Assembly: GCA_027620105.1 (NCBI GenBank)
Contig: JAQCIA010000138.1
Span: 1-6,109, forward strand
Reading direction: 5' to 3'
From: Verrucomicrobiota bacterium
Lineage (GTDB): Bacteria; Verrucomicrobiota; Kiritimatiellia; UBA8416; JAIOPI01
DNA: 6,109 nt
Shown: one piece after another, positions 1-5,145 of the stretch
Position numbering within the stretch: position 1 is the stretch's first letter
How the letters are laid out: each line of letters opens with the position of its first letter
Position numbers and translations under genes: made by a program
The notes under the pieces: generated by a model
Seen by the model: the letters and a program-made list of their open reading frames with translations, nothing else
What the model was told of the DNA's origin: nothing
The model's database searches: none

Positions 1-411
1 ATGGGGGCGTCCCGCAATTTCTTCGCCCGCCTCGGCCGCAACTTCATCCCACGTCAGCACGCACCCCAGGGCATTCAGCCGCGCGAGAATCTTCTCGTTC
101 CGTGCCGCCCGTCCCGCGCGAATCTCCGTCAACGCCGCTTGCAAGGGTTCATTGGCGCAGTCGATGAAATACCCGAGCAGGTGCATGGCCCCCTTGTCGA
201 CCGCGGCACTGATTTCGACGCCGGGAATGCCCAGCAACGGTTGCGCAGCAGGCAGCGCCGCGCAGGCTGCCAGCATCGGAGCGACCCCATTCGTGCCATC
301 GTGGTCGGTCAACGCCAGCGCCGTCAACCCGGCCGCCGCCGCGCGTGCCACCAGCGCCTCGGGGGTGAGCGTGCCATCCGAGAACGTCGAATGTGTGTGC
401 AGGTCAATCAT
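1..411 (-). CDS. PHP-domain phosphoesterase (TrpH/YciV-like), N-terminal 137 residues, cut by window edge
   Basis: This is a metal-dependent phosphoesterase of the PHP superfamily; the coding frame is open to base 1, so the C-terminus lies outside the window. Translation on the minus strand from ATG 411-409 begins MIDLHTHSTFSDGTLTP, the classic PHP motif I. The expected metal ligands are visible: H5, H7 and D12, then D36-H37-D38 in LTDHDG, E66 in GVEIS, and H77 in MHLLGYF. The fragment ends in AGRPH, which matches the GRPH motif of the TrpH/YciV subgroup. Known members include 3',5'-nucleoside bisphosphate phosphatase and RNase AM (YciV), so a nucleotide or RNA 5'-end substrate is likely but not provable here. 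The start codon overlaps the stop of the upstream IMP cyclohydrolase gene as ATGA, so the two are probably co-transcribed and translationally coupled. The family assignment is strong; the substrate is open. DNA polymerase PHP domains are unlikely because the protein starts directly at motif I in a two-gene set. Confidence 0.9.
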   Translation of the reverse strand, partial: MIDLHTHSTFSDGTLTPEALVARAAAAGLTALALTDHDGTNGVAPMLAACAALPAAQPLLGIPGVEISAAVDKGAMHLLGYFIDCANEPLQAALTEIRAGRAARNEKILARLNALGCVLTWDEVAAEAGEEIAGRPH

Positions 412-1094
412 GATCCGATGCGATAACAGGCACGCACCGCGGTCAGTTCCGTGCCCGCAAGGAAGCTGGCAATGGCCGTGTCGTACTGCGCCGTATGCGC
501 GAATGCCTTTTGCGCCAGCCGCCAGCGCGTGGCCAAACTGACGCGGCCGGCGCTCTCGGCCAGCTCACGCGCCAGTCCGGGATAGTCGGCCGGGTCTGTC
601 ACCGACGCCACGCGCAAAAAGTTTTTTGCTGACGCACGCACCATGCACGGCCCACCAATGTCAATATTGGTTCGCGCCTGTTCGGGCGTCACGCCGGCCT
701 GCGCCACGGTCCGGGTGAAGGGATACAAATTCACGATAACCATATCGAAGGCCACACCGGAAACGCGCCCCAAATCGTCCTGATGCGCCGAATTGTACGT
801 CTCGCTCAGCAGCCCCAGATAGATTTTGAAATCCAGCGTCTTCACCAGCCCGCCCTGCATTTCGGGTTGCCCCGTAAAATCCGACACCGCCCGCAGATGC
901 CGCGCGGCACGCTCAGGCCCGAGCAATTTCGCGAGCGCCTGATGCGTGCCACCCGTTGAATACAGCTGCACATCCGGCACCGCCGCCAATAGCAATGGCA
1001 CAAACGCATCCAGCCCGGTCTTATCGGACACGCTGATCAACACATGCCGCACGGCCACGGCCTCGTCAATTTGCTCCACGATATTCAGTGTCAT
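408..1094 (-). CDS. purH: Stand-alone IMP cyclohydrolase domain (N-terminal half of PurH, MGS-like fold)
   Basis: The 228-residue protein matches the IMP cyclohydrolase half of PurH, which closes FAICAR to IMP in the last step of purine synthesis in the cytoplasm. Visible motifs are SVSDKTG (21-27), STGGT (46-50), SDFTGQPEM (71-79), VKTL (84-87), VNLYPF (121-126), NIDIGGP (143-149), RASAKN (153-158) and AHTAQYD (199-205). Residues corresponding to the active-site Lys, Tyr, Asp and Lys of the PurH family (K85, Y124, D145, K157) are present. Bifunctional PurH is about 520-530 residues. Here the frame stops just after the cyclohydrolase domain, and the next gene is a PHP protein, so the AICAR transformylase half is absent locally. 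The usual KTLHP reads KTLDF (85-89), a noticeable change. A GAGGA ribosome-binding site (1101-1105 on the plus strand) lies 6 nt before the ATG, which fixes the start. The symbol applies to the cyclohydrolase part only. Confidence 0.92.
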   Translation of the reverse strand: MTLNIVEQIDEAVAVRHVLISVSDKTGLDAFVPLLLAAVPDVQLYSTGGTHQALAKLLGPERAARHLRAVSDFTGQPEMQGGLVKTLDFKIYLGLLSETYNSAHQDDLGRVSGVAFDMVIVNLYPFTRTVAQAGVTPEQARTNIDIGGPCMVRASAKNFLRVASVTDPADYPGLARELAESAGRVSLATRWRLAQKAFAHTAQYDTAIASFLAGTELTAVRACYRIGS

Positions 1095-1239
1095 ATTGGT
1101 TCCTCGTTATAGACCGCGCAGTGCGCGTTGCTGCGCCACGCCCAAAGCCCCGGCTTGAGATTCTGCGGTTGACGATACCGCCCGCCCTATTGGCAATTCA
1201 AACTTTCTTTTGTTCGCTGGGGACCGTAGCCTGCCGCGC
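1095..1239. other. Divergent intergenic region with three small dyads
   Basis: This 145-bp stretch separates the minus-strand purine gene from tsaB on the plus strand and should hold promoters for both directions. Three inverted repeats are visible. CGCGCA-G-TGCGCG (1115-1127) is a perfect 13-bp palindrome just upstream of the purH ribosome-binding site. AAGCC-CC-GGCTT lies at 1145-1156. GCGGT-7 nt-ACCGC lies at 1165-1181 and encloses a TTGACG hexamer (1169-1174) that could be a plus-strand -35 element. No convincing -10 partner sits 16-18 bp downstream of it. The dyads could be operator sites, but arms of 5-6 bp in GC-rich DNA also arise by chance. Confidence 0.3.
1101..1105 (-). promoter_or_regulatory. 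Ribosome-binding site of the IMP cyclohydrolase gene
   Basis: The minus strand reads GAGGA followed by a 6-nt spacer (ACCAAT) and ATG at 1094-1092. This is the clearest Shine-Dalgarno sequence in the window and supports the chosen start. Confidence 0.75.
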
Positions 1240-1899
1240 ATGTATCGCCTGGCTATCGAAATGAGCACCGCCGCGGGCAGCCTCGCATTGGCCCGCGACG
1301 GGAAGCTGCATGGCGAGCGGAACTGGCAACAGCAGGAACGCCCGCACCAGATTCTCTTCGGCATGCTGCCGGATTTTCTGCGCGTGGCTGGCCTCGACGC
1401 CGCCGACATCGGACATTACGTCATCGGCGTTGGCCCCGGCTCGTTCTCCGGGATTCGCGTGGCCCTCGCTGCCGCCAACGGCCTGGCTTTGCCCAGCAAG
1501 GTGCGCGTGAATGGACTTTCCAGCGCCGCCACGCTGGCCTGGGCAGCCCTGCGGGCCAAGTCAGAACCGGCGGAAATCGCCATCATCGGCGATGCGCGCC
1601 GCAACCGCTGCTGGGTGGCGCACTATCGACGCAGCAGCGACGGCCTGGAAACGCTCGCCGAGCCCGCCTTGCATCCGCTCGAGGCACTGGATGCGGTACT
1701 GCCCAAGCGGATTAGGGTTTTGTCGCCCGATTGGGGACGCCTCCAAACCGTACTCGATGCGCTGGCACTGGATGTCGACCTCGTGCGTGACGTGTGCACG
1801 CCCACGGCCACCGCGATGGTCGAACTGGCGGAACAGTATGCGCGCCGCCAATTGCCCCTGCACCCGCCCCAGCCGATCTATCTCCACCCGCCGGTGTAG
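1240..1899 (+). CDS. tsaB: tRNA threonylcarbamoyladenosine biosynthesis protein TsaB
   Basis: The 219-residue protein belongs to the ASKHA-fold TsaB (YeaZ) family. TsaB pairs with the TsaD catalytic subunit, together with TsaE, to transfer the threonylcarbamoyl group made by TsaC to A37 of ANN-decoding tRNAs. Diagnostic segments are the N-terminal strand YRLAIEMSTAAGSLALARDG (2-21; usually LAIDTST..CSVAL), the signature GVGPGSFSGIR (63-73), IIGDARRNRCW (115-125; the usual DAR motif), and a C-terminal PIYLHPPV resembling the family's P-x-YLR ending. Its length is normal for the family. ATG 1240 is chosen because the conserved strand starts two residues later; an in-frame TTG at 1210 would add ten residues with no family match. 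No strong ribosome-binding site precedes 1240 (GGGG at 1219-1222 is 17 nt away). No other t6A gene is visible. The dimerisation partner TsaD must be encoded elsewhere. Confidence 0.93.
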   Translation: MYRLAIEMSTAAGSLALARDGKLHGERNWQQQERPHQILFGMLPDFLRVAGLDAADIGHYVIGVGPGSFSGIRVALAAANGLALPSKVRVNGLSSAATLAWAALRAKSEPAEIAIIGDARRNRCWVAHYRRSSDGLETLAEPALHPLEALDAVLPKRIRVLSPDWGRLQTVLDALALDVDLVRDVCTPTATAMVELAEQYARRQLPLHPPQPIYLHPPV

Positions 1900-2136
1900 T
1901 GTGTCGCGCGCCAATGTCCGGGGCCGCGCCCTTTACAGTCGTCGCGGCGTCGCGGTGCATGCCCAGATCGTTCGGATGCTGCCAGCGCTCCACATCGATG
2001 CTGTCGAATCATTCGTGAACCTTTTTGTGGCACATTTTGACAACAAGCGCGTTTACGCCTTGCGGCCAAAGGGGCGGGGATGGTCCCGTCGCCTTTCCCC
2101 CTTCACCGCAATTGCGCCGCCTGTTATCGTCCGCCC
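1900..2136. other. 237-bp intergenic region between tsaB and the mutase pair
   Basis: I see no credible gene on either strand. The region holds a short GC hairpin with three T's after tsaB (GGGC-CGC-GCCC, 1921-1931), a tandem direct repeat of CGTCGCGG (1940-1955), a perfect TTGACA hexamer (2037-2042) without a recognisable -10 box at normal spacing, and a larger imperfect hairpin (2068-2096). It probably contains the promoter of the mutase genes, but I cannot place it firmly. Confidence 0.5.
2068..2096 (+). terminator. Imperfect hairpin upstream of the mutase pair (terminator or leader structure)
   Basis: The arms pair as AAA/TTT (2068-2070 with 2094-2096), GGCG/CGCC (2073-2076 with 2090-2093) and GGGA/TCCC (2077-2080 with 2084-2087) around a TGG loop. 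This gives eleven base pairs with a two-base bulge on each side (2071-2072 and 2088-2089). The stem is followed by CCCCCTT rather than a T run, so it is a weak intrinsic terminator at best. It lies 40 nt before the mutase start and could instead be a 5'-leader structure. An apparent ATG with an upstream G-rich run at 2080 falls inside this stem. Confidence 0.35.
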
Positions 2137-3492
2137 ATGCGTACGTTGCGGCTGGCCAGTTTTGGCGTGCAGGGCTCCATCGGCGATGGGTTGACGCCAG
2201 ACATCGTTATCGATTTTGCGGCGGCCTTCGGCACGTTTCTCGAACGAGCCCCCGTGCTCGTCGGGCGCGATACACGCCAGTCAAGCCGCATGCTGCATTC
2301 CGCAGTGCTGTCCGGCCTCATGTCGACCGGTTGCAACGTCATTGATCTCGGCGTCTGCCCCACCCCCATGCTGCAGTTCTGCGTGCCCGAACATGGTGCG
2401 GCAGGCGCAATTTCCATTTCCGGCGGACACAGCCCCATGGGAATCAATGCCATCCAGCTCATCGGCGGCCGCGGCGCTTACATCGAACCGGTCGTCGGCG
2501 AAACGGTTTTGGATATTTATCATGCGCGTGATTTTTCGTACGCGCCCTGGAATCAGATCGGCAAGGTCAGCCGCTTACAGGATTTTTCGAGGACCTACTT
2601 CGACCGCCTGGCCGCCTTGCTCGACGTCGACGCCATTCGCAAGGCCGCCTTCACGGTCGTCATCGATCCCGTCAATGGTGCCGGCAGCCCTTATATCCGC
2701 CCCTTTGCCGAGTGCCTTGGCCTGCGGCTGATTCCCGTGAACGACGTGGCCTCCGGCCATGTCGCACGCGATCCGGAACCTCGCCCACGCAATGCCCGGC
2801 AAGTCGCCGCCCTGATGCAGCACATTCCCGCCGACATCGGCATGATCTCGAGCAGTGACATGGGGCGACTGTCCGTTGTCAGCGAAATCGGCGAGACGGC
2901 CAGCGAGGAATACACGCTGCCGATTATCGCCAACCACGTGCTGGCGAAGCGCACCGGCGTGGTGGTCACCAACTGCTGCACGACGCGCACGGTGGATGAG
3001 GTGGCCAAAAGACACCGCGCCACCGTCGTCAAGGCGCGCGTCGGCCAGGCCTTCATCAGTTCCGCGCTGGCGGACGAGAACGGCGTGCTGGGCGGGGAAG
3101 GCAATGGCAGCGTGGCGCTTCCGGAATTCAATCGCGGCTTCGACGCCTTCCTGATGATGGGACTGATCCTCGAGGCCATGGCCGTACGCCGTGCCACAGC
3201 CTCAGCGCTGATTGCGGACCTGCCGCGCTATCACATCGTCAAACAGCAGGTGGCCGGCGAAACGCACCGCGGTTATCGCGCACTCGAACGCATGGCCGAA
3301 AGCACCGAGTGGCGAGAAGATGGCACGCTCAGCAACCTGGACGGTCTGCGTGTGGACTGGCCCGACGGCTGGCTGCACCTGCGGGCCTCACAGACCGCGC
3401 CGATCGTCCGCATCATTTCCGAGGCAGAAACCATCCCGGTGGCCGAGGCCCGTGCACTCACCGCCGCGCGCCTGCTGGAGCATCTCTTGTGA
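2137..3492 (+). CDS. Degenerate phosphohexomutase paralog (PGM/PMM/GlmM superfamily), probable pseudoenzyme
   Basis: The 451-residue protein aligns from end to end with the active mutase that follows it, so the four-domain alpha-D-phosphohexomutase fold is expected. Shared landmarks include LVGRDTR (41-47), STGCN (63-67), PTPML (75-79), RDPEP (211-215), VLGGEGNGS (317-325) and the C-terminal RASQTAPIVR (416-425). Key catalytic positions are changed. The phosphoserine loop TASHNP reads SGGHSP (95-100), putting Gly97 where the phosphorylated Ser belongs. The metal loop DPDGDR reads SSDMGR (239-244), leaving one of three Asp ligands. The N-terminal loop GVRG reads GVQG (10-13). The sugar-binding loop and the Arg/Ser/Thr/Arg of the phosphate loop remain. 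The frame is intact and the hydrophobic pattern preserved, so this is not a decayed pseudogene. I infer binding without phosphotransfer, perhaps as partner or sensor. ATG 2137 matches the N-terminus of the paralog; an upstream ATG at 2080 adds 19 unmatched residues. No clear ribosome-binding site precedes 2137. The stop overlaps the next start. Confidence 0.9.
   Translation: MRTLRLASFGVQGSIGDGLTPDIVIDFAAAFGTFLERAPVLVGRDTRQSSRMLHSAVLSGLMSTGCNVIDLGVCPTPMLQFCVPEHGAAGAISISGGHSPMGINAIQLIGGRGAYIEPVVGETVLDIYHARDFSYAPWNQIGKVSRLQDFSRTYFDRLAALLDVDAIRKAAFTVVIDPVNGAGSPYIRPFAECLGLRLIPVNDVASGHVARDPEPRPRNARQVAALMQHIPADIGMISSSDMGRLSVVSEIGETASEEYTLPIIANHVLAKRTGVVVTNCCTTRTVDEVAKRHRATVVKARVGQAFISSALADENGVLGGEGNGSVALPEFNRGFDAFLMMGLILEAMAVRRATASALIADLPRYHIVKQQVAGETHRGYRALERMAESTEWREDGTLSNLDGLRVDWPDGWLHLRASQTAPIVRIISEAETIPVAEARALTAARLLEHLL
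3477..3480 (+). promoter_or_regulatory. Ribosome-binding site supporting the GTG start of the second mutase
   Basis: GGAG sits 8 nt before GTG 3489, inside the last codons of the preceding mutase gene. Together with the GTGA overlap it supports the non-ATG start and suggests translational coupling. Confidence 0.6.
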
Positions 3493-4838
3493 AGGACTAT
3501 CTCAAAGTCGGTATTTCCGGTGTGCGCGGCATCGCCGGTGAAACCTTCACCCCGCAGCTCGCCTCGGCCTTTGCGCGCGCCTTCGGTTCCTACGGCGGGC
3601 GCGGCTCCGTTCTCGTCGGGCGGGATACGCGTGCCAGCGGCGAAATGTTTGAGCACGCCGTTATTGCCGGCCTGCAAAGCACCGGCTGCCAACCCATCCT
3701 GGCCGGCATCGTACCTACCCCCACACTGCTGTTCCTCACCCGCCAGCTCGCGGCCCGCGGTGGCATCGCCATCACGGCCAGCCACAACCCCGCGCCCTGG
3801 AACGCCTTGAAGTTCATTGACGACACCGGCCTCTTTCTCTCACTCGCCCGTGCCGGTGAATTCTACGACGTCTATCATCAGGGCGAGTTCAAACTCGTCC
3901 CTGAAAATGAAATTCCCGGCGCCACCGTGCTCGCCGACCCGATGGCCGGCCACATCGCCACCATCCTGAACTATGTCGACACGGACGCCATCCGCCGTGC
4001 CCACGTACGCGTCGCGGTGGATTGCTGCAATGGCGTTGGCGCGCTGCACACGCGTCCCTTTCTCGAAAAACTCGGTTGCGAAGTGTTCACCTGCGGTGAC
4101 CGCATCACCGGCGATTTCGAGCGTGATCCGGAACCCGCGCCGGAAAATCTCGCCACCCTCAGCGCGCTGGTGCGCGATCACCGGTGCGCCATCGGTTTTG
4201 CACAGGACCCGGACGGCGACCGTCTCGCGTTGGTCAATGAAGACGGTGTCCCCATCGGCGAGGACCTCACAGTCGCTTTCGCTGTGCGCCAGGTGCTGGA
4301 TCATCATGTCCGGGGCCCTGTGGTGGTGCATCTCTCGACCAGCCGCTGTGTGCGCGCCGTCGCCGAAGCGCGTGGCGTTGCCGTCCATTTGTCCCGGATC
4401 GGCGAAATCAACGTAACGGAAAAAATCCTGGCCATCGGCGCAGCCGTGGGCGGCGAAGGCAACGGCGGCATCATCGTCCCGGCCATCCATCCTTGCCGCG
4501 ATAGTTTTGCGGGCATGGCGATTGTGCTCGAACTGCTGGCCACGACGAAAAAATCGGTTTCGGCCTTGCGGGCGGAGACACCATCGTATTTCATGGTGAA
4601 GGACAAACTCACCATACGCAGCGAAGCCGCCGTCGGCATCCTGCGCGCCATTCGCCGCCGCTATGAAAAGGAAGAACTTACCTTGATTGATGGGGTCCAC
4701 GTGGATTTCGGAGACCGCTGGCTGCACGTGCGCATGTCGAACACCGAACCCGTGCTGCGCCTGACCGCCGAAGCGCCGGACGAGGCCCGCGCCCGTGCGC
4801 TCGTGAACGACGTCCGCGCCGAAATCGCGAAGATGTGA
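3489..4838 (+). CDS. Phosphohexomutase, probably phosphoglucosamine mutase-type (GlmM/PMM/PGM superfamily)
   Basis: The 449-residue enzyme should move phosphate between C6 and C1 of a hexose or hexosamine phosphate through a phosphoserine, in the cytoplasm. All family motifs are intact and in order: GISGVRG (8-14), LVGRDTRASG (42-51), the phosphoserine loop TASHNP (96-101, Ser98), the Mg-binding loop DPDGDR (240-245; D240, D242, D244), the sugar loop GGEGNGG (321-327; E323) and the phosphate-binding loop RMSNTEPVLR (415-424). Length is usual for bacterial PMM/GlmM proteins. The GEGNGG loop differs from GEMSGH/GEQSGH of proteobacterial PMM/PGM and GlmM and resembles archaeal and Bacteroidetes-type enzymes usually annotated GlmM; substrate choice among glucosamine-, mannose- and glucose-phosphate cannot be settled from sequence. 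The start is GTG 3489 because the conserved N-terminus begins there and GTGA overlaps the upstream paralog's stop; longer in-frame extensions lie wholly inside that paralog. GlmM activity would feed UDP-GlcNAc and envelope synthesis. Confidence 0.93.
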   Translation: MKDYLKVGISGVRGIAGETFTPQLASAFARAFGSYGGRGSVLVGRDTRASGEMFEHAVIAGLQSTGCQPILAGIVPTPTLLFLTRQLAARGGIAITASHNPAPWNALKFIDDTGLFLSLARAGEFYDVYHQGEFKLVPENEIPGATVLADPMAGHIATILNYVDTDAIRRAHVRVAVDCCNGVGALHTRPFLEKLGCEVFTCGDRITGDFERDPEPAPENLATLSALVRDHRCAIGFAQDPDGDRLALVNEDGVPIGEDLTVAFAVRQVLDHHVRGPVVVHLSTSRCVRAVAEARGVAVHLSRIGEINVTEKILAIGAAVGGEGNGGIIVPAIHPCRDSFAGMAIVLELLATTKKSVSALRAETPSYFMVKDKLTIRSEAAVGILRAIRRRYEKEELTLIDGVHVDFGDRWLHVRMSNTEPVLRLTAEAPDEARARALVNDVRAEIAKM

Positions 4839-4869
4839 GACTCCGACTCAAGGAAAGAAGCGCCGCACC

Positions 4870-5121
4870 ATGCCCATCTACGAATACAAAGCCAAGTCCG
4901 CGACCCAATCCTGCCCCCACTGCGGGGCTGGATTCGACCTGTTGCAGAAACTCGCCGATCCCCCGCTCGCCATTTGCCCGCAATGCGGCGCGCCGGTATC
5001 GAAACAGATTTCCGCGCCAGCCGTGGGCGGATCGAAAAGCGCCCTCGACGACCGCGCCAAAGCCGCCGGTTTTCACAAGCTGAAAAAGCTCGGCAAGGGC
5101 GAGTACGAAAAGCAGTACTGA
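4870..5121 (+). CDS. FmdB-family zinc-ribbon protein
   Basis: The 83-residue protein has the FmdB-family layout: an N-terminal MPIYEY, two zinc knuckles CPHCG (15-19) and CPQCG (36-40), the linker FDLLQKLADPPL (22-33), and the ISAPAV segment (47-52) that follows the ribbon in this family. The C-terminus is rich in lysine (HKLKKLGKGEYEKQ). In the common form the first Cys sits immediately after MPxYEYR; here KAKSATQS separates Tyr6 from Cys15, an insertion I recall from some FmdB variants but cannot confirm. FmdB proteins are annotated as putative regulators after a gene near formamidase/amidase operons, but no general function is established. The gene starts 31 bp after the mutase stop with AGGAAAGAAG (4851-4860) upstream of its ATG, so it is probably the last gene of the mutase transcript. 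Confidence 0.88.
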   Translation: MPIYEYKAKSATQSCPHCGAGFDLLQKLADPPLAICPQCGAPVSKQISAPAVGGSKSALDDRAKAAGFHKLKKLGKGEYEKQY

Positions 5122-5123
5122 GC

Positions 5124-5143
5124 CGGGCGCGGGGGATGCCCGC
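5124..5143. terminator. Short GC hairpin between convergent genes
   Basis: The 24-bp gap between the stops of the zinc-ribbon gene and the lipid-kinase gene contains GCGGG-GGATG-CCCGC (5129-5133 pairing with 5139-5143), with CGGGC/GCCCG (5124-5128 with 5138-5142) as an alternative pairing. Its position fits a bidirectional terminator, but no T tract follows on either strand, so an intrinsic terminator is doubtful. Confidence 0.3.
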
Positions 5144-5145
5144 CG

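Noticed and set aside
1..426. Plus-strand open frame over the left edge
   Set aside because: The minus strand here encodes the PHP domain with all metal ligands. The plus-strand translation is rich in Arg and Gln with no recognisable motif.
1106..1111. TATAAC on the minus strand as a -10 box for the purine gene
   Set aside because: It abuts the GAGGA ribosome-binding site. A transcript starting 6-7 nt downstream would lose that site, and no -35 element is found at the right spacing.
1210..1239. TTG start adding ten residues to TsaB
   Set aside because: The conserved first strand of TsaB begins right after ATG 1240, and the extension resembles no family member.
1940..1955. Tandem CGTCGCGG repeat as part of a repeat array or CRISPR
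   Set aside because: There are only two 8-bp copies, with no spacers and no further units. It is best read as a chance or slippage repeat.
2080..2136. Alternative upstream ATG (2080) for the first mutase, with AAGGGG five bases before it
   Set aside because: The 19 extra residues match nothing in the paralog, whose N-terminus aligns with ATG 2137, and the ATG lies within a hairpin stem. It remains possible because 2137 lacks a clear ribosome-binding site.
2137..3492. Sequencing error or frameshift as the cause of the altered mutase motifs
   Set aside because: The changes lie in three separate loops, each with intact flanking alignment and frame, and they require several independent substitutions.
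3840..4727. Long open frame (295 codons) on the minus strand opposite the second mutase
   Set aside because: It is a shadow of the high-GC coding strand. The plus strand carries an unmistakable enzyme with every motif, and the antisense translation shows no recognisable domain.
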